Positions 53,071 through 60,954 of a stretch of 64,000 nucleotides of DNA are shown in pieces. The position numbers were made by a program, and so were the translations under genes. Positions within the stretch are counted from its first letter, which is position 1. Each line of letters starts with the position of its first letter. This DNA comes from Sphingobacterium sp. (GTDB taxonomy: Bacteria > Bacteroidota > Bacteroidia > Sphingobacteriales > Sphingobacteriaceae). Below the pieces are notes generated by a model, which was given only the letters and a program-made list of their open reading frames with translations, was not told the origin of the DNA and ran no database searches. The DNA is taken from assembly GCA_031277685.1 (NCBI GenBank), contig JAITLV010000056.1:41923-105922 (forward strand). The letters run 5' to 3'.

Positions 53071-53117
53071 AATAATACAGTGCCAGCGATAAATTTCACT
53101 GGCACTGTATTATTTTA
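53071..53117. terminator. Strong bidirectional terminator between small regulators and integrase
   Basis: A 16-bp perfect stem (AATAATACAGTGCCAG with its complement) around a 12-base loop lies between convergent genes, with T-rich sequence after it on the plus strand. It can end both transcripts. Confidence 0.8.
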
Positions 53118-53123
53118 TAGAAT

Positions 53124-54506
53124 CTAGGTTAATACTGATGCGGCTTTGGAGAGCATTGCATCAAATGCCATATATCTGAGTAAAAAGGACTCATTATTTG
53201 GGTCTGTTCCATAACTTTTTAGGAGTTCTAATTCTTGCTTTAGGTGGAGTAATATTACCTTAGTATCTACTTCACCCAGAATTGGTTTATTACCTAGTTT
53301 GTTCTTCAATATTTCCATTTCCCGACTAATTGTAGCCTGCTCGGTAATTGCATATTCTTCGGTCTGTTTAACGGAGTAGTGCCCAAGCATCTCTTTGACA
53401 ACATGGATAGATACTCCATTGTTCAAGGTTACAGTACTTGCGAATGTTCGACGTGCCTTATGTGTATTCAATGTTTCACGGATCTCACTCAAAACTGCAA
53501 TCTCCTTTAAATATTCGTTCATTTTTTGGTTTGAACGTGCCGGTAGTATGGTGCCTTTTTGGATGCAGATAGGATCATTGGAATACTTGGCAATGATTTC
53601 CATAGCTTTGGGTAGGAGTGGAATATCAGTGTTTGATTTGGACTTTTGTCGGTTAGACATTATCCACATACAGCCATCATCACCTTCTTTAATGTAATTC
53701 CATGTCAATTGGTAGGCGTCAATATAAGAGAGTCCTGTATAGCATTGAAAAACGAATATATCCCTAACAACTTCCAGCCGCTTTGATGTAAATGTTTTAT
53801 TTTCTAAACGCTGAAGTTCAGCCTTGGTTAGTGGTTTCTTTTTGACTTTTGTTTTTTTTCCCGTAAACAGTTTAAATGGATCTTTAGGGACATAGTCTTT
53901 AGCTACTGCGCGTAATACTATTTTCTTAAAATTGCTGATATACTTAAGCGAGGTATTATTTGAACATTTTCTGACGGTTTTCAAGAATAGATCATAATCT
54001 TTAACAAAAGAGTAGTTCAGTGCTCCAAACGAAAGATCCTCTTTTTTATATTTGTACTTGATAAACTGTTTAACATGTGAGCGGGCGGTAACATACCGAT
54101 CATGTGTTCCCTTGGAGTATTCTCCTGATTCAATTAAACTTTCAATCTCATCATTATGCTCCTGAAATTCTTCCAGTACCGTGTTTCTTTTCTTGTAATT
54201 CCCGCTGACAAAATTGATAAGGTCAACAGAGGTAAGGGGAACATCACTGTTAAGCAGGTCAGTCTTGAAATTATTGATTTTTGTAGTCAGTGTCTCCAGA
54301 AAAGAGTTGAGTGCTCTGGCGTCCTCCTTGGTGCCAATTGCTTTTTCTGTCTTCTGGTTCCATCGGGTGTAATCCCATTGTCTTTTGGTTGAGGTCTCTT
54401 TAGGGATTCCATCTACGGTTATCCTAATATAAACGTAGCGGTCTGTAGTACTTTGGTTTTTCGAACTCTTTAAGAAGTAGGAGAGTCCATAACTTTGCTC
54501 TAACAT
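53124..54506 (-). CDS. Tyrosine recombinase of IntDOT type
   Basis: A 460-residue integrase. The arm-binding region is N-terminal (about 1-70), the SAM-like core-binding domain about 115-215, and the catalytic domain about 230-400. Catalytic residues seen are H349-x-x-R352 in THKARRTFA, H376 in EMLGHYS and the tyrosine Y385 in TEEYA. The first arginine of the usual set is replaced: TGLSYIDAY has S260. IntDOT of the Bacteroides element CTnDOT also lacks it. The enzyme is likely active on the nearby site. It lies 280 bp from the 3' end of tRNA-Ser, a typical target. Confidence 0.93.
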   Translation of the reverse strand: MLEQSYGLSYFLKSSKNQSTTDRYVYIRITVDGIPKETSTKRQWDYTRWNQKTEKAIGTKEDARALNSFLETLTTKINNFKTDLLNSDVPLTSVDLINFVSGNYKKRNTVLEEFQEHNDEIESLIESGEYSKGTHDRYVTARSHVKQFIKYKYKKEDLSFGALNYSFVKDYDLFLKTVRKCSNNTSLKYISNFKKIVLRAVAKDYVPKDPFKLFTGKKTKVKKKPLTKAELQRLENKTFTSKRLEVVRDIFVFQCYTGLSYIDAYQLTWNYIKEGDDGCMWIMSNRQKSKSNTDIPLLPKAMEIIAKYSNDPICIQKGTILPARSNQKMNEYLKEIAVLSEIRETLNTHKARRTFASTVTLNNGVSIHVVKEMLGHYSVKQTEEYAITEQATISREMEILKNKLGNKPILGEVDTKVILLHLKQELELLKSYGTDPNNESFLLRYMAFDAMLSKAASVLT

Positions 54507-54571
54507 AATTACACATTTTAAGGGTTATTAATGTCGAACTAAAGCTTAAAGTAATCAAGTCGTTAATGTAG

Positions 54572-54586
54572 TTTACATGTTGTAAA
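54572..54586. promoter_or_regulatory. Palindrome upstream of the integrase
   Basis: TTTACA-TGT-TGTAAA is a perfect 6-bp inverted repeat 66 bp upstream of the integrase start. It is a possible operator for a small regulator of the element. Confidence 0.45.
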
Positions 54587-54605
54587 TCAGATTTTTATGA
54601 TTTTA

Positions 54606-54667
54606 TTTGTGGCAATTTTGTGGCAATTTTTGATTTTCTGAAAATTGCCATGAATTTGCCACAAAAA
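54606..54667. repeat. Four TGGCAA-type arm repeats, probable attachment-site region
   Basis: Two direct copies of TTGTGGCAATTTT (54607 and 54618) and two inverted copies (AAAATTGCCA at 54641 and ATTTGCCACAAAA at 54654) lie between the integrase and tRNA-Ser. Clustered direct and inverted repeats like these are the layout of arm-type binding sites of tyrosine recombinases. The exact crossover cannot be fixed without the other junction. Confidence 0.6.
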
Positions 54668-54704
54668 TTATGAGTGTTTTTAAAAATTTTAGCGATTGCT
54701 ATAG

Positions 54705-54742
54705 ATAAAAAAAACCTGCAAATCATTGATTTTGCAGGTTTT
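54705..54742 (-). terminator. Rho-independent terminator of tRNA-Ser
   Basis: AACCTGCAAA and TTTGCAGGTT form a stem with a 7-base loop, followed on the minus strand by eight T. It lies 45 bp after the tRNA 3' end. Confidence 0.8.
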
Positions 54743-54786
54743 AACCATTTTTTGATGCTTTTTGAAAACTTTAGTTTTCGCATCTT

Positions 54787-54874
54787 GCGGAGAGTGAGGG
54801 ATTCGAACCCCCGAACCTGTGACAGTTAACGGTTTTCAAGACCGCCGCATTCGACCACTCTGCCAACTCTCCGC
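54787..54874 (-). tRNA. tRNA-Ser(UGA)
   Basis: An 88-nt tRNA with a GCGGAGAG / CTCTCCGC acceptor stem, a long variable arm as in serine tRNAs, the T-loop GTTCGAATC and anticodon TGA in the loop CTTGAAA. The CCA is not encoded. The 3' end faces the integrase, making it the probable integration target. Confidence 0.96.
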
Positions 54875-54927
54875 GACAAAAGTACGAATTTTTGCTCTCC
54901 TGCCAAATTTTATTTTAGAAATAGTGC

Positions 54928-55446
54928 TTATTTAGCTTTTATAAACTGTATATCAGCACTAAATTTTACTTCGTCGCTTACCATAACACCACCTGTCTCC
55001 AATGCGGCATTCCAGTTAAGTCCAAATTCTGAACGTTTAATTTTTCCTTCTACAATAAATCCAGCTTTTGTATTTCCCCATGGATCTTTCTGAATTCCCG
55101 CAAATTCCAAGTCGAAAACGACTGGTCTGGTTACCTCCCGGATTGTCAGGTTTCCTTTGATTTGTTCATTCGCTAAGCTTGTGGCTTCAAATGTTATCGC
55201 AGGATACTTTTCTACATCGAAAAAGTCACCACTTTTCAAATGCCCATCCCTCTGTTCATTTCGTGTATTGATTGAGGCTGTATCGATAGTTACTTTAGCA
55301 AGTGCATTGTCAAAAGTATCATCGTCTGCATCAAGATCTACTTTAAAGCTGTCAAAGTTTCCTTTAACGTTTGTGATCATCATGTGTTTTACTTTGAATT
55401 CTATCTCGCTATGTGCAGCGTCCAATTCCCATTTTCCTTGTGCCAT
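54928..55446 (-). CDS. YceI-family protein
   Basis: A 172-residue lipocalin-like YceI protein. Family features run through the sequence: WELDAAHSEIEFKVKHMMITNVKGNF at the start, then the segment with GHLKSGDFFDVEKYPAITFEAT, and VSDEVKFSADIQF at the end. YceI proteins bind polyisoprenoid-like lipids. No signal peptide is seen, so it may be cytoplasmic here. It looks like normal chromosome to the right of the island junction. Confidence 0.93.
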   Translation of the reverse strand: MAQGKWELDAAHSEIEFKVKHMMITNVKGNFDSFKVDLDADDDTFDNALAKVTIDTASINTRNEQRDGHLKSGDFFDVEKYPAITFEATSLANEQIKGNLTIREVTRPVVFDLEFAGIQKDPWGNTKAGFIVEGKIKRSEFGLNWNAALETGGVMVSDEVKFSADIQFIKAK

Positions 55447-55479
55447 AATTTTTTGTTTTTTCTTATTTGTTTAATAATA

Positions 55480-55487
55480 CAAAGGTA
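55480..55487 (-). promoter_or_regulatory. Bacteroidota-type -7 box for YceI
   Basis: On the minus strand the sequence reads TACCTTTG, a match to the TAnnTTTG element recognised by the Bacteroidota primary sigma factor. It lies 34 bp before the YceI start codon. A clear -33 element was not found. Confidence 0.5.
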
Positions 55488-55632
55488 ACAGCGTTCTTTA
55501 TTTTTTTGTTTGACCTAGATCAATAAAATAATCTTATTGAAAAGCAATCAGTTATTGAAAAACCGCAAAAAAAAGAAAGGGATATTTTGGAATTGTTGAA
55601 CAAATGTCTACTTTTGCATTACCGAAAACGAC

Positions 55633-55706
55633 GCGCCAATAGCTCAGCTGGATAGAGCATCGGTTTTCTAAACCGACGGTCTCAGGTTCGAATCCTGATT
55701 GGCGTA
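55633..55706 (+). tRNA. tRNA-Arg(UCU)
   Basis: A 74-nt tRNA: acceptor arms GCGCCAA / TTGGCGT, D-arm GCTCAGCTGGATAGAGC, anticodon loop TTTCTAA with anticodon TCT, and T-loop TTCGAAT. CCA is not encoded. A terminator follows. Confidence 0.96.
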
Positions 55707-55718
55707 CGAAAATCCTAA

Positions 55719-55755
55719 AAAACCTCGTTAATCACACGATTAACGAGGTTTTTTT
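55719..55755 (+). terminator. Rho-independent terminator of tRNA-Arg
   Basis: AACCTCGTTAATC and GATTAACGAGGTT form a 13-bp stem around ACAC, followed by a run of T. It begins 13 bp after the tRNA. Confidence 0.9.
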
Positions 55756-56048
55756 ATGATTGAATTTATTTAGCCATACAGCAGCTATTTTGACATTAGC
55801 TTTGCTCACCATAAGTTGAAGTAGCCGAGATTGTAGTGGAAGCAGTTGGAAGGGTAGTGTAATTCAACTCTCTCTTGTCTTTATTTTGTAGCATTATAAT
55901 ATTGCGCAAGTAAAGCCATTAAACATCTGTTTTTTTGTACCTTTAAGCAACATTTGGAATATCTTGTGTTTGGCCTATGAGTGATCAATTCGCTGGATAC
56001 AGAGGTTACAACAATCCAGTTTAACAGTTCAGGTCAAAAGGAAGCAAT

Positions 56049-56345
56049 ATGGACGAAATATTTAAAAAGCAGGTGCATGAACTGGCTAGACTAGTTCCAA
56101 AGGGAAGGGTTTCGACTTATGGAGCAATAGCAAAGGCGTTGGGGTATCCAAATCATGCGCGTCATGTCGGAAAAGCAATGGGTGGATGTCCCAAAGATGT
56201 CCCTGCTCATCGGGTGATTTCAAGTGGCGGTGTTTTGTCTGTACCAGAATTTCAATCGAAATTGGAAACCGAAGGCATTGTGGTGAATAATCTCAGGATC
56301 AAGGATTTTAAAAAGATACTCTGGAATCCGATGGATGAACTTTAA
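56049..56345 (+). CDS. Alkyltransferase-like protein (ATL, MGMT family without the cysteine)
   Basis: A 98-residue protein with the DNA-binding domain of O6-methylguanine-DNA methyltransferase. It has GRVSTYGAIAKALGYPNHARHVGKAM, the recognition-helix region. The active-site block reads DVPAHRVI where the repair enzyme has PCHRV, so the alkyl-accepting cysteine is replaced by alanine. ATL proteins bind O6-alkylguanine and hand the damage to nucleotide excision repair without reacting. Length and single-domain form match ATLs. The next gene follows 14 bp later. Confidence 0.9.
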   Translation: MDEIFKKQVHELARLVPKGRVSTYGAIAKALGYPNHARHVGKAMGGCPKDVPAHRVISSGGVLSVPEFQSKLETEGIVVNNLRIKDFKKILWNPMDEL

Positions 56346-56359
56346 TAAATCAAAGAATA

Positions 56360-56887
56360 ATGAAATATTGTGCTTTTTTGCGCGGCGTAAATGTCAAGGG
56401 AACCAATATGAAAATGGCGGATGTATGTCAGGTTTTTCGAGATGCGGGAATGGATCAGGTCAATTCGGTGCTGGCTTCCGGAAATATTGTTTTTTCGTCA
56501 GATAAGTCGGCCACGGAACTGAAAACAATTTTGGAAGCGGCGATGTCCGCTTATTTTTCCTATGAAGCTTTCCTCTTTATTAAATCGCAGGCGGAAACGA
56601 CATTATTTTGGAGCAGTATTCCTTTTGAAAGAGCTCCTGAACTCCATATCTATGCTTTTGTTGGTTTGCCTGGGGTAGAACAGGTGCTCATGGCGGAATT
56701 CAATCAAAGTACCAAAGCAGATCATGAGCAAGCGGAAGTGGTCAATAACATATTTTACTGGCAGGTACCCAAAGGAAATACACTGGATTCAACATTTGGA
56801 AAAGTACTTGGTAGAAAAAGCCTAAAAGATAAGTTTACGAGCAGGAATGTAAACACATTTGAGAAAATTTTGAAAATTATGCATTAG
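56360..56887 (+). CDS. DUF1697 family protein
   Basis: A 175-residue protein of the DUF1697 family. The start KYCAFLRGVNVKGTNMKMADV and the ASGNIVFSS block are characteristic. The C-terminus (KVLGRKSLKDKFTSRNVNTFEKI) also fits the family, whose members end with TTRNWNTV-like segments. Function is not known. It is 14 bp after the ATL gene and probably co-transcribed. Confidence 0.9.
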   Translation: MKYCAFLRGVNVKGTNMKMADVCQVFRDAGMDQVNSVLASGNIVFSSDKSATELKTILEAAMSAYFSYEAFLFIKSQAETTLFWSSIPFERAPELHIYAFVGLPGVEQVLMAEFNQSTKADHEQAEVVNNIFYWQVPKGNTLDSTFGKVLGRKSLKDKFTSRNVNTFEKILKIMH

Positions 56888-56977
56888 ATGATCATGCGCT
56901 GGTTTAAGGAAGATTTATTTAGAAGCGTATCGTACCTTTAATACAATACGCTTTTTCTCGGAAGGTCATGTATTGAA

Positions 56978-58015
56978 TTAACCTTTATTGATTTCTGCTG
57001 ATTGAGCCCATATATTGATATGTCCATCTTTAGCATACAGATCAATTTCTCGCATTTCTTCTAACGTAAATGATAGATTTTTGAGTGATCCCACACAATC
57101 AATTACTTGCTGTGGTTTAGATGCACCAATCAGTGCGGACGTTACTTGCTGTTTGCGAAAAACCCATGCAATAGCCATCTGAGCCAAAGATTGTCCTCTG
57201 CGTTGCGCAATAGCATGAAGAGCCTGGATATTTTTTCTATTTTCTTCACTGAGAAATTTGGTCTGTAACGATTTTGATTGTGAAGCCCTGCTATCTTGGG
57301 GAATGTCATGTAGATATTTGTCAGTCAGCATGCCTTGCGCGAGTGGCGAGAAAACAATAGAGCCAATGCCGATTTCGTCCAATGTGTCCAATAATCCATC
57401 TGATTCTACCCAACGGTTCAGCATTGAATAACTGGGCTGGTGGATTATAAATGGTGTTCCTAAGGATTTTAATATCGTATAGGCTTCCGTTGTGCGTTGC
57501 GAATTATAAGATGAAATACCTACATATAACGCTTTTCCATTCCGGACCAGCTGATCCAGCGCTAACATGGTTTCCTCTAATGGTGTGTTTGGATCGAAAC
57601 GATGTGAATAAAATATATCAACATAATCTGTACCTAAACGTTTTAAAGATTGATCGCAGCTTGAAATAATGTATTTCCGGCTACCCCATTCGCCATAAGG
57701 TCCATCCCACATATGGTAGCCCGCTTTTGACGAAATAATCAACTCATCCCGGAGACCTGCAAACTGCTGTTTAAGAATCTGTCCGAAGGCAATTTCTGCA
57801 CTGCCTGGAGGCGGACCATAATTATTGGCTAGATCGAAATGCGTAATTCCAAGATCAAAAGCCGTTGTGCAGATATCAACTTTGGTCTGGTGGGCTGTGT
57901 CATTTCCGAAGTTGTGCCATAGGCCTAAAGAAATGGCTGGTAACTGAAGACCGGATTTACCACAACGATTGTATATCATATTTTGGTAGCGATCGGGATG
58001 AGGGGTGTACTGCAT
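56978..58015 (-). CDS. gpr: Aldo/keto reductase, YghZ/GPR type
   Basis: A 345-residue NADPH-dependent reductase of the YghZ (L-glyceraldehyde 3-phosphate reductase) subgroup. The N-terminus closely follows the E. coli pattern: RYQNMIYNRCGKSGLQLPAISLGLWHNFG, then HFDLANNYGPPPGSAE with the catalytic tyrosine and aspartate. The lysine is in ELIISSKAGYHMW and the histidine in DIFYSHRFD. The C-terminal IGASKPQQ segment binds the cofactor phosphate. It likely detoxifies aldehydes such as methylglyoxal. It is divergent from the cyclophilin gene. Confidence 0.93.
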   Translation of the reverse strand: MQYTPHPDRYQNMIYNRCGKSGLQLPAISLGLWHNFGNDTAHQTKVDICTTAFDLGITHFDLANNYGPPPGSAEIAFGQILKQQFAGLRDELIISSKAGYHMWDGPYGEWGSRKYIISSCDQSLKRLGTDYVDIFYSHRFDPNTPLEETMLALDQLVRNGKALYVGISSYNSQRTTEAYTILKSLGTPFIIHQPSYSMLNRWVESDGLLDTLDEIGIGSIVFSPLAQGMLTDKYLHDIPQDSRASQSKSLQTKFLSEENRKNIQALHAIAQRRGQSLAQMAIAWVFRKQQVTSALIGASKPQQVIDCVGSLKNLSFTLEEMREIDLYAKDGHINIWAQSAEINKG

Positions 58016-58122
58016 ATAGTTGAATTGTTTTAATCCAAATATAGGAATAAAGAAATTTCCCTGAATTGAAATTTAGTGTATTTTTATAGGAAATTTTGAA
58101 TAAGTCGATTCTATAAGTAAAT

Positions 58123-58764
58123 ATGAAAAAATACACACTGATGATATGCCTGTTTTTGATTTGGGCAGCCAATAGCTTTGCACAGTCTAAAAGGTTGTTA
58201 TTTAAAACTGCCTTTGGGGAATTTAAGGTTGTACTATATGATTTTACCCCCCATCATCGTGAATTGATGTTAAAGTCTATTAAAGACAGCGTCTATAAGG
58301 ACGCCTTGTTTAACCGGATTATTGAAAATTTCGTTGTGCAGGGAGGCGAACATGATATAGATATCGAAAAAAGGGAAGCCGCAGATTCTTTACATCGTAA
58401 ACCCAGATTAGCGGCAGAATTTGATCAACGTGCTTTTCATAAAATGGGCGCATTGGGAGCTGGACGTGATGGTAATCCGGAAAAGGCTTCTTTCCTCAAT
58501 CAAATCTATTTTGTGGTTGGAAAAAAGATCAGTTCAGCTGATCTTGATGGACTGGAAGCAAAAAAGGGAATAAAATATACGGAAGAGCAGCGTAAGGAAT
58601 ATCTCGCTCATGGTGGACAGCCTAGGCTTGACCATGACTTTACGGTATTTGGTGAGATCTATCAAGGTCTCAATGTCATCTTGAAGATAAGTCGAGTGAA
58701 AACAGATAAACAAGATTTCCCGCTGACAAAAGTGCCTTTTAGCATCGTGGAGATTAACGAATAA
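58123..58764 (+). CDS. Exported cyclophilin-type peptidyl-prolyl isomerase
   Basis: A 213-residue protein with a signal peptide (residues 1-21, ending SFAQ). It has the cyclophilin fold: FNRIIENFVVQGGEHD near 66-81 is the FhRvi.gFmiQgGd active-site block with Arg68 and Gln75. A stretch with GALGAGRDGNPEKASFLNQIYFVVG follows. An insertion between those strands, typical of Bacteroidota members, carries REAADSLHRKPRLAAEF. It should help fold periplasmic proteins. The stop lies inside the terminator stem. Confidence 0.9.
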   Translation: MKKYTLMICLFLIWAANSFAQSKRLLFKTAFGEFKVVLYDFTPHHRELMLKSIKDSVYKDALFNRIIENFVVQGGEHDIDIEKREAADSLHRKPRLAAEFDQRAFHKMGALGAGRDGNPEKASFLNQIYFVVGKKISSADLDGLEAKKGIKYTEEQRKEYLAHGGQPRLDHDFTVFGEIYQGLNVILKISRVKTDKQDFPLTKVPFSIVEINE

Positions 58765-58796
58765 AACCATCTCAAAAGATGGTTTTATTCGTTAAT
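58753..58796. terminator. Long perfect bidirectional terminator
   Basis: A 20-bp perfect stem around CAAA covers the last codons and stop of the cyclophilin gene. It contains AAAACCATCT and its complement. A second small stem (AAGGCATC / GATGCCTT, 58803-58828) follows before the convergent HdeD gene. Confidence 0.85.
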
Positions 58797-58834
58797 CCTT
58801 AGAAGGCATCGTTTTTTATAGATGCCTTTCACTT

Positions 58835-59473
58835 TTATTTTTTATTGTGATGTTCAAACTCTTCCTTTAATTTCTCGTAACGTTCTTTCCATTCATTGGG
58901 AAGTCTGCCTGGAATATCTTTCAGGCTTTTCAATTGAAAAGCAAATACGCAAGCAGCAAAGCCAACAGTACTGATCGCCATTCCGGTCCATATAACTAGG
59001 GAGAAACCAGCAAAAAGGGGATTCCAAAGTAAAATAAAACTAAAGACAATGCCTAATACTGCAAATAGTGTGATCCAGCCCCAGGATTTACTGCCATAGT
59101 TCTTAAGATCAAAGGAGAATGATAATAATTGAAACGATTTGAATAACGCATAAAATCCTACAATAAAAGCTAGCGTACTGGCTGATAACAGTGGGTTGGT
59201 AATCAATAGGACGCCAAATAAAGTGTAAAGAATTCCCCCCGTGAGGTACCATCCCCAACCGTCCACCTCATTTTTGTTTTGTAAGGCAAAAATAATTTCA
59301 AGTATTCCTGAAATAATAAATGACCATGAGAATAACATGCTCAATGCGAGAAAGGAGGCAATGGGCGTGGTGATTGTGTAAAAACCCAGCACAATTAAAA
59401 GGATGCCAATGATAAGTGGAATATACCAATGTTTAATGGATGACTTGATTGTTTTGAAAAATGAATTTGCCAT
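58835..59473 (-). CDS. HdeD-family membrane protein (DUF308)
   Basis: A 212-residue integral membrane protein with six hydrophobic segments as paired DUF308 repeats. The segments are at about 17-37, 39-62, 70-90, 95-115, 128-148 and 152-177. Family features are ITTPIASFLALSMLFSWSFIISG and GWGWYLTGGILYTLFGVLL. HdeD proteins relate to acid and envelope stress. It follows the TolC gene by 55 bp, so co-transcription is possible. The charged C-terminal helix (about 185-210) is cytoplasmic. Confidence 0.88.
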   Translation of the reverse strand: MANSFFKTIKSSIKHWYIPLIIGILLIVLGFYTITTPIASFLALSMLFSWSFIISGILEIIFALQNKNEVDGWGWYLTGGILYTLFGVLLITNPLLSASTLAFIVGFYALFKSFQLLSFSFDLKNYGSKSWGWITLFAVLGIVFSFILLWNPLFAGFSLVIWTGMAISTVGFAACVFAFQLKSLKDIPGRLPNEWKERYEKLKEEFEHHNKK

Positions 59474-59528
59474 AATACTAATTTAAATTATTGGTGATCA
59501 ACATGCGCAGCCAAGCAGGCCTACAAAA

Positions 59529-60869
59529 CTAAATCCTTCCTGTCTCTTTCAACAGTTTATAATATGCATATACAATATTGATTTCAGCATTTGTATACTT
59601 CAGTTCTGCTTCGAGCTTTGAATTGGAAGCATCCATAATATCCACTATTAGTGCCAATTGGTTCAAATACTTTTTCTCAATAATACGATAGTTCTCATCC
59701 GCAAGGGCTTTATTGTACGCTAAAGTATTGCGCTGGGCGTAGGCCTCATTGTATTTAATGTATGCACTATTAACAGCTACACTAGTCTTTTGTTTCAGCG
59801 CAAGTTCATATTTCTTGTTTTTCTCAATTTGTAAATCGTTTAATTTTAGCTTTCTATCTGTCGTATATAAAGAGGAGAGATTGTAACTGAGGGAAACACC
59901 AGCGTTCCAGGTATTCATATATTTGTCAATGACGGGCATGACATTTGTAATTGGTTTGACGAGTTCGTTCCCAGCAAATAGGACTAGGGCGGGGGATTTT
60001 TCAGATTTGGTTATATCCTTTTCGGTATAAAGTAGCTCAGTCTCTTTGGCAGCGAGGCGAATGTCAGGGTTTGAAGTCAAAGCTTCCTGTTTTAAAGTTA
60101 CTAGATCCGCAGGCTGCATGTGGGATTGCAGAATTGCATCAACTGGTCTGATCACAGTTCCCTCTGGTAATCCCAAAGCAACATTAAGTTCGTCATTCAG
60201 AATATGGCTGTTGTTTAGAATAACTTCCTTAGCGAGTTGCAGCTCAGAAATCTGTAATTGATTTCGTATAACATCATTTTTAGTGATCATACCTTGTTTG
60301 TACAGTTTTTCTGTCAGTTCCAGTCTTCGTTGGGCAAGTTCAATATTTTGATTGTAAACCTGTTCCTGGTTATGGAGTTTAAAGAGGTCTAGATAGTATC
60401 CCAATACTAGAATTTTGATGTTTTGCTCCTCATTGAGATGATCTAATTCGGCGAGTTCTTCCCCCAAAGTTGATGCTTTGATCGAATTTTTGACCGCCCC
60501 ACCTTTCCAGATAAGTTCTTTGGCCTCCAAGGAATAGTTGTTTCCGAAATGGGGTAATGGTACATGCTCCGAACCCGAAAGATTTTTCTCAATTAAAGCG
60601 GCATCTCCTAGATAAAAAGCCGAAACCGACGCGTTGACTTCCGGCAGTGTTTTCAATTTGGCGACTGTAGTTTTTTGTTTGGCAATATCAACCATAGTCT
60701 TCGAAACAGCTAGATTGGGGTGATTATGTACCGCAAGTATAAATAAAGTTTCAATAGTGATCTTTTGGGGCGATGCGCTGTCCTGTCCGTATGTTAGATT
60801 GCTGAAAGTTGTAAAGAAACAAACGACCAAGTACAAACCTGTTTTTAGTACGCTTGATTTTATGTTCAT
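59529..60869 (-). CDS. TolC-family outer membrane efflux protein
   Basis: A 446-residue outer membrane channel of the TolC/OEP family, with a signal peptide ending near residue 28 and two long helical repeats. Typical signs are the ILAVHNHPNLAVSK start, KLYKQGMITKNDVIRNQLQISELQLA near 190, ALTSNPDIRLAAKE near 265 and AGVSLSYNLSSLYTTDRK. No membrane fusion protein or pump gene is adjacent, so partners are encoded elsewhere. It is downstream of an AraC gene that probably controls it. Confidence 0.9.
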   Translation of the reverse strand: MNIKSSVLKTGLYLVVCFFTTFSNLTYGQDSASPQKITIETLFILAVHNHPNLAVSKTMVDIAKQKTTVAKLKTLPEVNASVSAFYLGDAALIEKNLSGSEHVPLPHFGNNYSLEAKELIWKGGAVKNSIKASTLGEELAELDHLNEEQNIKILVLGYYLDLFKLHNQEQVYNQNIELAQRRLELTEKLYKQGMITKNDVIRNQLQISELQLAKEVILNNSHILNDELNVALGLPEGTVIRPVDAILQSHMQPADLVTLKQEALTSNPDIRLAAKETELLYTEKDITKSEKSPALVLFAGNELVKPITNVMPVIDKYMNTWNAGVSLSYNLSSLYTTDRKLKLNDLQIEKNKKYELALKQKTSVAVNSAYIKYNEAYAQRNTLAYNKALADENYRIIEKKYLNQLALIVDIMDASNSKLEAELKYTNAEINIVYAYYKLLKETGRI

Positions 60870-60899
60870 GTTCTATTTCTTAGTGCTATATGTGTAGTG

Positions 60900-60930
60900 C
60901 AAAGGTACCGACAGTTAGCGCCTAAAGAAA
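60900..60930 (-). promoter_or_regulatory. Probable promoter of the TolC gene
   Basis: On the minus strand a TACCTTTG -7 box (plus positions 60900-60907) has a TTTC element 19 bp upstream. This is close to the Bacteroidota TTTG-N19-TAnnTTTG pattern. It lies about 30 bp before the start codon at 60869. Confidence 0.55.
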
Positions 60931-60954
60931 TGTCTGATTAATGCTTTGTGATGT

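Noticed and set aside
54595..54783. 62-codon minus-strand frame next to tRNA-Ser
   Set aside because: It runs through the terminator and the TGGCAA repeats; this looks like attachment-site DNA, not a gene.
54787..54874. Second attachment site (copy of the tRNA-Ser 3' end)
   Set aside because: I noticed no second copy elsewhere in the window, though reading by eye cannot exclude a short one. Element length is therefore left open.
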